7,488 bases of DNA from an uncultured Clostridia bacterium. Lineage in GTDB: Bacteria > Bacillota > Clostridia > Oscillospirales > Ruminococcaceae. The stretch spans positions 1 to 7,488 of the forward strand of contig CALCSA010000216.1 of assembly GCA_937894185.1 (NCBI GenBank). The letters run 5' to 3'. The notes under the pieces were generated by a model, which was not told the DNA's origin, did no database searches, and saw nothing but the letters and a program-made list of their open reading frames with translations. The translations under genes were made by a program, and so were the position numbers. Of the stretch, positions 1 through 5,136 are shown piece after piece; position 1 is the stretch's first letter, and each line of letters begins with the position of its first letter.

Positions 1-1
1 C

Positions 2-436
2 ATGAATATGGGAGCCGCGGTGCTCAAGCCCCTGCTGGCCGATGCCGGGGTAGAGGCCGGCGGCAAGGTCTGCCTTGGGACTGTAAAAGGGGATTTGCAC
101 GACATCGGTAAGAATCTGGTCAAGATGATGATGGAGGGCAAGGGTTTGGAGGTCATTGACCTTGGAACCGATGTTCCCCCCGACAAGTTTATTGAGGCGG
201 TGCAGGAAAATAACTGCCAGATCATAGCTTGTTCCGCATTGCTCACCACCACCATGGGTGTAATGCAGGAGGTGGTGGATGCCGCTAAACATGCCGGTAT
301 TCGGGATGAAGTTAAGATTATGATTGGGGGTGCCCCCATCACACAGGCTTTTTGCGAGCAAATAGGAGCCGACAGCTACACCCCCGACGCCGCCACCGCC
401 GCTGAGGTTGCCGCAGACTTTTGCAGAGTTCACTAG
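2..436 (+). CDS. Corrinoid (B12-binding) methyltransferase protein, 5' truncated by window edge
   Basis: This is the methyl-carrying corrinoid subunit of a three-part methyltransferase system (MtaC/MtbC/MttC-like). Its cobalt accepts a methyl group from a substrate-specific methyltransferase and passes it to a second enzyme. Visible motifs are the B12 signature D31-L-H33-D-I-G36, where the His is the lower axial cobalt ligand in this family, S78-A-L80 followed by TTT, and GG at 109-110. The stretch GTVKGDLHDIGKNLV is almost a family consensus. Full members run about 210-220 residues with an N-terminal helical cap. Here the visible protein opens inside that cap (MNMGAAVLKPLL), so roughly 70 residues lie upstream of the window and the ATG at position 2 is probably internal. 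The gene stops with TAG and faces the methyltransferase at 517-1518. Which substrate class (methanol, methylamines, betaines, methoxyaromatics) it serves cannot be read from this part. Confidence 0.93.
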   Translation: MNMGAAVLKPLLADAGVEAGGKVCLGTVKGDLHDIGKNLVKMMMEGKGLEVIDLGTDVPPDKFIEAVQENNCQIIACSALLTTTMGVMQEVVDAAKHAGIRDEVKIMIGGAPITQAFCEQIGADSYTPDAATAAEVAADFCRVH

Positions 437-451
437 GGTAAAAACACATAA

Positions 452-483
452 ACAAGGCCTCCAGAACTAACTGGAGGCCTTGT
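452..483. terminator. Bidirectional intrinsic terminator between convergent genes
   Basis: A perfect 13-bp stem (arms 452-464 and 471-483, core CAAGGCCTCCAG) has a 6-nt AACTAA loop. It lies 15 nt past the corrinoid gene stop and about 33 nt past the stop of the oppositely oriented methyltransferase. On the minus strand it is followed by a T-rich run (TTTATGTGTTTTT). On the plus strand the tail is weaker (TGCTTTGTTT). The position and symmetry fit a terminator shared by both genes. Confidence 0.85.
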
Positions 484-516
484 GCTTTGTTTAGCCTTAT
501 GTTCCGGGTTGCCGGT

Positions 517-1518
517 TCAAGTTGTCTTGGCCTGATAAAAATCCGCCACGGCTTGGAAGAAAGCGTCGATGTTTTCCCAGCTGGAAAGGGGCGGAATATC
601 GCAGCCGGAAGATATGACGAAGTTGGAATAGGTGCGGCACTGTTCCAGCAGATGCAGGGTGGCCTCGCGCACAGACTCCGGTGTGCCGTTTTTAAACAGG
701 CCTGCAGGGTCAATGTTGCCCATCACAACCGTATCGGAGGGGATCATCTTCACCATTTCGACCATGTCGATGGCGTTGCCGAAATGGTATGCCATGGCCC
801 CGATGGTCATAATTTCATCCACCATCTTCGGTGTGCCGCCTCCGCAGTTATGGTAGATTACAGCAAACTCATCCGTCTGCACCTGCTCTACAATCTCCCG
901 GACATAGGCCACCGAGAATTCCTCGTTGAGGGTGGGGGTCAACAACCCGGCCAGAGGTTCGGCGATAACAACTCCGCTGGCTCCCACTGCCCGGTACGCC
1001 TTGATATAATCAACGAGAAACCGGGTGACTTTGGAATCCGGGTCGTCGTAGCAGTAAAGCATGGCCTCCGAGACATCCAGCAAGCGCCCGGCCAGAGAAA
1101 AGGGGCCGATGACTCCTGCCAGCACCGGCCGATCGGTGATCAGGCGGCAGGCTTTTTCCAGAGCTTCGATATACAGCCCTGTTCGCCCGGTTCCCACCTT
1201 GGGGATTTCCAGCTGTTCCACCTGCTCCGCATTTTCGATCATATGCCCGATAACGGTGGGGACTTCATCGTCAGAAAAGCGTATGGTGGAGCCAAAGGCT
1301 TCCGCTTCTACCGACAGATCCATCATACTCACCGATGCGCAGGAATCGGTGCGGTCGGCAATTGCCTTCATCCCCTTTGCCTGCAAATCGCTATCGGAAA
1401 TCAGGTCTCTCACTCCGATATCAAGGAGCTGGATCGACGGGAAGGAGAGGATGGGCATCGCCTTTTTGACCGGAGCCTGTTTTAAGCCTTCCACCCACTG
1501 TCTCATGTTTCTTTTCAC
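517..1518 (-). CDS. UROD-superfamily corrinoid methyltransferase (MtaA/MtbA-like)
   Basis: This 333-residue protein of the uroporphyrinogen-decarboxylase superfamily is a zinc enzyme that moves methyl groups between a corrinoid protein and an acceptor (coenzyme M in methanogens; in bacteria often tetrahydrofolate or another corrinoid protein). The likely Zn ligands are H223 and C225 in YHNCGG and C306 in SSGCDIPP, matching the H-x-C...C pattern of MtaA/MtbA/CmuA-type enzymes rather than true HemE decarboxylases. GVIGPFSLAG at 135-144 and VMGNIDP at 265-271 are also family-like, and the length is normal. The start is GTG at 1518, because AAGGAGG sits 9 nt upstream; the internal ATG at 1506 would be 21 nt from it. 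It converges with a corrinoid protein gene, its plausible partner, and lies downstream of the kinase/regulator pair in the same direction. No substrate-specific (MttB/MtaB-type) methyltransferase is in view. The family is clear, the methyl donor and acceptor are not. Confidence 0.9.
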   Translation of the reverse strand: MKRNMRQWVEGLKQAPVKKAMPILSFPSIQLLDIGVRDLISDSDLQAKGMKAIADRTDSCASVSMMDLSVEAEAFGSTIRFSDDEVPTVIGHMIENAEQVEQLEIPKVGTGRTGLYIEALEKACRLITDRPVLAGVIGPFSLAGRLLDVSEAMLYCYDDPDSKVTRFLVDYIKAYRAVGASGVVIAEPLAGLLTPTLNEEFSVAYVREIVEQVQTDEFAVIYHNCGGGTPKMVDEIMTIGAMAYHFGNAIDMVEMVKMIPSDTVVMGNIDPAGLFKNGTPESVREATLHLLEQCRTYSNFVISSGCDIPPLSSWENIDAFFQAVADFYQAKTT

Positions 1519-1527
1519 GGGGAACTT

Positions 1528-1534
1528 CCTCCTT
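1528..1534 (-). promoter_or_regulatory. Ribosome binding site fixing the GTG start of the methyltransferase
   Basis: AAGGAGG on the minus strand, 9 nt before the GTG at 1518. It decides for GTG over the ATG four codons further in. Confidence 0.8.
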
Positions 1535-1586
1535 CTGCAAAATCAAGATCATCTATCCTCATTCTACAGAATTTGCAAAGGGATTG

Positions 1587-1615
1587 ATTGTACTAACCTA
1601 TTTATTTTAGAACAA
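1587..1615 (-). promoter_or_regulatory. Candidate sigmaA promoter for the methyltransferase gene
   Basis: Reading the minus strand, TTGTTC (1610-1615) is followed after 17 bp by TACAAT (1587-1592), five of six bases of a -10 box. The predicted transcription start near 1580 gives a leader of about 60 nt. No -24/-12 (GG-N10-GC) sigma54 element was found in this 138-bp gap, so the methyltransferase looks independent of the sigma54 circuit, unless it is read through from the regulator gene; no convincing terminator separates them. Confidence 0.4.
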
Positions 1616-1656
1616 TCCAGAGATGATAGCGCAGAGAATGGAAGGGGGCTGGCTCC

Positions 1657-2334
1657 CTAGCTCAGTTCGTACTCCCGCAGCTTGTTCCAAAGGCCCCGCT
1701 GGCTGATGTCCAGCTCCTCAGCGGTGGCTTTGCGGCTCCCCTTGTTGCGGTGAAAGGACGCGGTCACGGCAATCCGTTCCAGCTCCTTGAGGGTCAGTCC
1801 TGCCATGGCTTCCCCCAGATTGTCGCCGTGGGCGGGCTTCTTCTGAGCCGCAAGGAGTTGGGGAGGCAGATCGGATCCCTCAATCCACTCCCCGTTGCAG
1901 ACAATGCTGGCGTACTCCAGAATGTTGAACAGCTCCCGCACGTTTCCGGGATAGTGATGCTCCAGCAGGATGCGCTCGGCTCCCTTGGTCAGTCCCTTGA
2001 TGGCGCTGTTGTGGGTGTTATTGCGGATAAAGTGCTCGCAAAGCAGGGGGATGTCCTGCTTGCGCTCCCGCAGGGGGGGAATTTGAATCTCTACCACATT
2101 GATGCGGTAGTACAGGTCCTGCCGGAACCGGCCTTCCTCCACCATGGTCTTTAAATTCCGGTTGGTGGCGGCAATCACCCGGACATCGAACTTCTTGATT
2201 TCGTGGCTGCCGATGGGGGTGTAGGCCTTTTCCTGCAATGCCCGCAGCAACTTGCCCTGTAGGTTGAGGGGCATGTCCCCGATCTCGTCAAAAAACAGGG
2301 TTCCCTTAGTACTGGTCCCGGGTGTTGAGAACAT
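1657..2334 (-). pseudogene. Sigma54 activator remnant: AAA+ C-terminal two-thirds plus Fis-type HTH
   Basis: This is the distal part of an NtrC-family enhancer-binding protein. It begins abruptly at the Walker B segment (GTLFFDEIGD, residues 11-20). It then has sensor I (ATNRN 56-60), the arginine-finger region (GRFRQDLYYR 68-77), PPLRERKQDI, sensor II (GNVREL 130-135) and a C-terminal Fis-like helix-turn-helix (about 182-223, ending in RGLWNKLREYELS). The first part of the AAA+ domain is absent: no Walker A GxxGxGKE and no GAFTGA sigma54-contact loop. The ATG at 2334 has no ribosome binding site and lies inside the receiver ORF, so it is not a credible start; genuine coding similarity begins near 2316. 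The upstream receiver ORF overlaps it in another frame. By comparison with NtrC about 90-100 residues are missing. As written it could neither bind ATP normally nor contact sigma54. It could be a real decayed gene or an assembly deletion. Confidence 0.85.
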
Positions 2335-2728
2335 CGCTGAGATAGGAGACCCGCTGATTGAGGGAGCGAAACTCCAACGCCTGACCGATGTAGACCATCA
2401 GCTCTTCAATGTCCAGCGGCTTGGAAAGATATGTGAAGGCCCCCGCCTTCATGGCTTTGACCGAGGAGCGGATGCTTCCATAGGCAGTCATGACAATGAC
2501 GGCGATCTCGCTGTCCACCTCCTTGGCCGCCTGCAGGACCTCCAGACCGTCCCGGTCCCCGATCACCAAATCCAGAATGAGCAGTGAAAAATCCCCCTGA
2601 CTGCGCAATAGCTCCAACCCCTCGTCTGGGTCGGTGACCCATGTGACGTCAAAACTGGGGGAAAGGGCCAGAGACAGAGAGACACAGATACTTTTTTCAT
2701 CATCAATAATCAACAGCCGCGGCTTCAC
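2306..2728 (-). CDS. Response-regulator receiver domain, N-terminal part of broken NtrC-family regulator
   Basis: This complete CheY-like receiver domain of 140 residues has acidic D9-D10 (IIDDE), phospho-acceptor D53 (LILDL), T81 in MTAYGS and K103 in LSKPLD, so it should still accept phosphate from a histidine kinase. It runs into a linker helix (QALEFRSLNQRVSYLSDVL) of the type that leads into the AAA+ domain of sigma54 activators. It then hits TAA at 2306 just where the ATPase should begin. The start is GTG at 2728, overlapping the kinase stop as GTGA, with AGGAGGAG 6 nt upstream, so it is translationally coupled to the kinase as its cognate partner. The AAA+ remainder continues immediately in another frame. 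A functional stand-alone receiver is possible, but the linker ending and the adjoining ATPase remnant favour a broken longer gene. Confidence 0.88.
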   Translation of the reverse strand: MKPRLLIIDDEKSICVSLSLALSPSFDVTWVTDPDEGLELLRSQGDFSLLILDLVIGDRDGLEVLQAAKEVDSEIAVIVMTAYGSIRSSVKAMKAGAFTYLSKPLDIEELMVYIGQALEFRSLNQRVSYLSDVLNTRDQY

Positions 2729-4713
2729 GCTGCACTCCTCCTAAAGGTCAGAATAAATTCGGTGAACTCCATCTCCCTGCTTTGGAGGGTGATGCTGCCC
2801 TGATTGTCGTGGACATACTGGGCGCAAAGGGCAAGCCCCAGCCCGATGCCCTCCCCCTTGGTGGTGAAAAAGGGCTCGATACACCGCTCCCGTTCCTCCA
2901 GATTCATCCCCACCCCCTGATCCCAGACCCGAACCACCACATGGCCGTCCCGCTCTTGGGCAGTCACCCGCAAGGTGAGGGGGTCGCTGCTCTTTTGGAT
3001 GTTGCGGCGCTTTTCCATGGCTTCGATGCCGTTCATCATCAAATTCATCAGCACCTGCATCATTTGGGTCCGGTCGGCGTCAATGGTCAGACCCTGTTCC
3101 AGTTCCAGCTCCAGCCGGAACTTATTAATCCGCAGGGAGGGTTTCACCAGATGAGCGCACTCCTCGATAATTTCGGCCACATCGGCTTCCACCACCTGCC
3201 GCTTAAAGGGCTTGGCGTAATGAATCAGGTTTTCGATCAGCTTGTTGATCCGGTCCACCTCACCGGGGACGTACTGTGCAAAGGATTCCTGCACCTGCCG
3301 GTTGTCGCCCTGGCTTTCGATCAGGGTGGCAAAGGTTCGGATGGACATGAGTGGATTGCGGATTTCGTGGGCAATTCCCGCGATGATCCGGTTGAGGATT
3401 CGGTTCTTCTCCGCCTCAAAGCTCTCCCGTTTTTCCTGTTCCTCCCGGGTGATGTCCTGAACCGTCAGCAGAACCCCGGTGACGGTGTCCCCCAGAACGA
3501 TTTGATTGGCGGAGTACCGGAAGCTGGCAAGTTCTCCCCCCGCTTGGGGCAGGGTGATCCTCTTGTTTTCCAGATGATTGCCAAGCTCAAAGATGCCGGT
3601 CCCCACCTCCTGCAGAATCTCCCGGAAGATGGGCAGCTCCAGCGCGTTAACCTCCTTGGCAGGGTCGCCCAGTCCCACCATCTGGCAGGCGCTGCGGTTG
3701 ATGAGGGTAACCCGGTAATCACCGTCACAGAGCAGCATTCCGCTGGGGGAGTGGCGGATGATCCGGTTGCGCAGCTCGTTCTCGTTGCAAATTTGGTTGA
3801 ACTGCACCTCCAGCTCCCGGTTGGCCGCCTGAATCTTCTGAGTTTGAGCCTCCACCTGCCGTTTGAGGACGCTGCGCATCCGGGTGGACAGGAGCACATA
3901 GGCAAACACCGCCAGAGCGGCAATTCCCCCCACTCGCATAATGTTGCGGATCAGGCTTTGCATCTGCCGGGTATCCTCTTTCACCACCCACCTGTCGTAA
4001 ATGGTATCGTACTGCTGGCTGGCCTTGAGCTGGGCAATGGCGTTGTTGAGGGAGTGGAGCAGCTCCCGGTCCTCCGGCCGCACCATCACCCCGTAGCTGA
4101 CGGTTCCCAGATGGTTGTGGAGGATGGTGAACTCCTTGGAATTTCCCGCCTGCTCCATCTGGTAAAGAAGGCTGTCCTTGATGCCTACCATGGCATCGGC
4201 TCCCTGACGGCGGTAGGCCTCCAGAATCTGTGCCTGACTGCCCACGGCACAGTATTTGTTCACCCCCAGATTTCGCATCATGGTATAGGGAACCATGCCG
4301 TATTCAAAGACGGCGCAGTAGGCCGCTTTGGATTGCCCCTGAGCGATCCGGTTGCTTTCCACAATCATACACAGGGAGGAGGTGGAGACCGGGTCGGTCA
4401 AATCCCCCCAGGAGGTATAGCGGTCCCCGCTGACACCCAGCACCAAATCTACCTGGCCCTGCTCCAGCATATCCACACACTGGACAGTGGAGTCCATGGG
4501 CAGGTACTCCAGCACATAGCCCCGGTTTTCCGCAATGGCGTTGAGCAGATCGATATGCATTCCGGCAGGCCCATCCTCCCGGGTAAATTGAAAGGGAGGG
4601 AGATTGGGGTGAAAGGCCACCTTTAAGCATCGGCCCACGTCCGCCGCCGTGCTGATCCTGGTGGTTTGCTCTCTGAGCCTTCCTGTCCCGGGACAGGAAG
4701 GCTCAGAGAGCAA
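2725..4713 (-). CDS. Membrane sensor histidine kinase with periplasmic SBP_bac_3 domain and PAS (N-terminus disrupted)
   Basis: This ligand-sensing kinase is the partner of the sigma54-type regulator that follows it. Domains, numbered from the TTG at 4713, are: an extracytoplasmic solute-binding-protein family 3 domain about 28-243 (LKVAFHPNLPPFQF, GMHIDLLNAIAE, VDLVLGVSGD, DTIYDRW); one TM helix about 262-276; a coiled coil about 283-316; PAS about 318-422; HisKA with phospho-acceptor H449 (AHEIRNP); and HATPase_c with N-box N557/N561, D598-x-G-x-G602, FFTTK 615-619 and GEGIGLGL 620-627. The catalytic core looks intact. SBP_bac_3 kinases generally sense amino acids or similar small solutes. 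The TTG at 4713 is not a believable start: it has no ribosome binding site, and residues 1-24 are encoded by a perfect palindrome. The real start is probably the TTG at 4757, which opens a signal peptide but is out of frame with this ORF. As sequenced, the kinase would not be exported correctly. Confidence 0.9.
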   Translation of the reverse strand: MLSEPSCPGTGRLREQTTRISTAADVGRCLKVAFHPNLPPFQFTREDGPAGMHIDLLNAIAENRGYVLEYLPMDSTVQCVDMLEQGQVDLVLGVSGDRYTSWGDLTDPVSTSSLCMIVESNRIAQGQSKAAYCAVFEYGMVPYTMMRNLGVNKYCAVGSQAQILEAYRRQGADAMVGIKDSLLYQMEQAGNSKEFTILHNHLGTVSYGVMVRPEDRELLHSLNNAIAQLKASQQYDTIYDRWVVKEDTRQMQSLIRNIMRVGGIAALAVFAYVLLSTRMRSVLKRQVEAQTQKIQAANRELEVQFNQICNENELRNRIIRHSPSGMLLCDGDYRVTLINRSACQMVGLGDPAKEVNALELPIFREILQEVGTGIFELGNHLENKRITLPQAGGELASFRYSANQIVLGDTVTGVLLTVQDITREEQEKRESFEAEKNRILNRIIAGIAHEIRNPLMSIRTFATLIESQGDNRQVQESFAQYVPGEVDRINKLIENLIHYAKPFKRQVVEADVAEIIEECAHLVKPSLRINKFRLELELEQGLTIDADRTQMMQVLMNLMMNGIEAMEKRRNIQKSSDPLTLRVTAQERDGHVVVRVWDQGVGMNLEERERCIEPFFTTKGEGIGLGLALCAQYVHDNQGSITLQSREMEFTEFILTFRRSAA
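2735..2742 (-). promoter_or_regulatory. Ribosome binding site for the receiver ORF, inside the kinase gene
   Basis: AGGAGGAG on the minus strand, 6 nt before the GTG that overlaps the kinase stop codon (GTGA). It supports the GTG start and coupled translation of the two-component pair. Confidence 0.75.
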
Positions 4714-4757
4714 ACCACCAGGATCAGCACGGCGGCGGCTGCCAGTACCCGCTTCAA
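4623..4757 (-). pseudogene. Signal-peptide start of the sensor kinase, frame-shifted off by a palindrome
   Basis: TTG at 4757, preceded by AGGGGGAA (4763-4770), opens a 44-codon frame beginning MKRVLAAAAVLILVVC and then SLSLPV. This is a positively charged n-region followed by a hydrophobic core, as expected for a kinase with a periplasmic sensor domain. The frame then enters the second arm of the palindrome, gives a non-native GQEGSESKPPGSARRR stretch, and stops at TAA 4623-4625. The kinase body is in a different frame. Removing most of the palindrome would plausibly rejoin SLSLPV to AADVGRCLKVAF, which would be a natural signal-peptide/mature junction. That reconstruction is inference. Confidence 0.7.
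4641..4738. repeat. Perfect 98-bp palindrome (49-bp arms, no spacer)
   Basis: Arms 4641-4689 and 4690-4738 are exact reverse complements over all 49 positions, meeting at CCC|GGG. Symmetry ends exactly at 4640/4739. The right arm (minus-strand upstream) holds the authentic signal-peptide coding sequence. The left arm is its inverted copy and codes for nothing natural in the kinase frame. Perfect spacerless palindromes of this size are unusual in bacterial coding DNA. The inner end (GGCGGCGG on the minus strand) adjoins GACGTGGGC, consistent with a template switch that returned at a short GC-rich homology. The copy could be a real mutation or a library or assembly fold-back artefact. Confidence 0.95.
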
Positions 4758-4778
4758 TACGATTCCCCCTGTCCCTGT

Positions 4779-4812
4779 CCGGCGCTCTGCTGGGGCCGCC
4801 GGGATTTTTTTT
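4779..4812 (+). terminator. GC hairpin followed by eight T; terminator-like on the plus strand
   Basis: CCGGCG (4779-4784) pairs with CGCCGG (4797-4802) across a 12-nt loop. It is followed by GA and then T8 (4805-4812). On the plus strand this has the form of an intrinsic terminator and would block antisense read-through toward the uptake operon. On the minus strand the same stem lies in the kinase 5' leader, just upstream of its ribosome binding site, where it could affect translation. The stem is short (6 bp), so the call is tentative. Confidence 0.4.
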
Positions 4813-4834
4813 ATTGGTTGAAAAAATTTACCTA

Positions 4835-4852
4835 TTGTGTATTATATCACAA
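4835..4852. promoter_or_regulatory. 18-bp dyad over the kinase -10 box, resembling a Rex (or CRP-family) operator
   Basis: On the minus strand the sequence TTGTGATATAATACACAA is an inverted repeat (TTGTG/CACAA) centred on the -10 box. It matches 12 of 14 specified bases of the Rex consensus TTGTGAAN4TTCACAA and also resembles TGTGA-N6-TCACA of CRP/FNR-type factors. A repressor bound here would occlude the promoter. Part of the symmetry is imposed by the -10 sequence itself, so the assignment is tentative. Confidence 0.35.
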
Positions 4853-4870
4853 GGTAATAGCGGGCCACAA
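4841..4870 (-). promoter_or_regulatory. SigmaA-type extended -10 promoter for the kinase/regulator operon
   Basis: On the minus strand, TGATATAAT (4841-4849) is a perfect extended -10 (TGnTATAAT). A weak -35, TTGTGG (4865-4870), lies 18 bp upstream. The predicted start near 4834 gives a leader of about 75 nt to the TTG at 4757. This would give housekeeping transcription of the sensor and regulator genes. Confidence 0.65.
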
Positions 4871-4921
4871 CTTGGAAAAGATAGAGAATTCCTGACGAAA
4901 TACGGCGGTAACTCTGCTATT

Positions 4922-4962
4922 AATCGGCATAATTTTCCACCCGGAGGCAAAATATGCCGATT
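4922..4962. repeat. 10-bp inverted repeat, candidate upstream activator site
   Basis: AATCGGCATA (4922-4931) and TATGCCGATT (4953-4962) are exact inverted copies with centres 31 bp apart, about three helical turns. The inner flanks add TTTT/AAAA and CC/GG partial pairing. A related TTGCCGTTTTT follows at 4968-4978. The pair lies roughly 130-160 bp upstream of the predicted sigma54 start, where NtrC-type activators usually bind. It could instead be a hairpin or another regulator's operator. Confidence 0.45.
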
Positions 4963-5058
4963 TTGCCTTGCCGTTTTTCCCCGAAAGTTGTAGACTAAAA
5001 TATGGTTTTTGGTGGATCTGACGCAATTATCGTGACAAAGGCAGGCGAAAAATATTCT

Positions 5059-5075
5059 TTGGCATATAGTTTGCG
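5059..5075 (+). promoter_or_regulatory. Sigma54 (-24/-12) promoter for the uptake operon
   Basis: TTGGCATATAGTTTGCG has the invariant GG (5061-5062) and GC (5073-5074) exactly 10 bp apart. It matches TTGGCA and TTTGC of the sigma54 consensus TTGGCAC-N5-TTGCW, with only the C after TTGGCA and the final W differing. The predicted start near 5086 leaves a leader of about 50 nt before the ATG at 5137. The divergent genes encode an NtrC-family regulator and its kinase, the class of activator such a promoter needs. Confidence 0.8.
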
Positions 5076-5136
5076 AAAGATAATAAAGATAGCCCCAATA
5101 TTATCATTCACTTGTAATTTGAGGAGGTACTACCAA

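Noticed and set aside
487..1485. 332-codon plus-strand open frame opposite the methyltransferase
   Set aside because: Antisense shadow: no motif, while the minus strand encodes clear UROD-family Zn ligands with a good ribosome binding site.
1641..1658. Short hairpin near AGGGGGCTGGCTCCCT after the regulator stop
   Set aside because: Only about 6 bp, with a mismatch on the relevant strand and no T tract, so it is not supported as a terminator.
2782..4626. 614-codon plus-strand open frame opposite the kinase gene
   Set aside because: Shadow of a GC-rich gene: no recognisable domain, rich in His/Leu/Pro/Gln from antisense codons, while the minus strand has full kinase motifs.
4867..4991. ACAACTT and AAGTTGT inverted 7-mers 111 bp apart
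   Set aside because: Too short and too far apart to distinguish from chance.
4649..4993. Plus-strand open frame that begins with a signal-peptide-like MLILVVCSLSLPV
   Set aside because: The palindrome copies the kinase signal-peptide codons onto the other strand. The rest of the frame runs through promoter DNA and has no homology-like features.
5079..5105. GATAATA/TATTATC 7-bp inverted repeat just after the sigma54 promoter
   Set aside because: AT-rich and short, with the predicted transcript start inside it. Likely chance.
5002..5136. Upstream extension of the binding-protein frame to an ATG at 5002
   Set aside because: No ribosome binding site there, and it would place the sigma54 promoter inside the gene. 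The signal peptide starts at 5137 with a proper GAGGAGGT.
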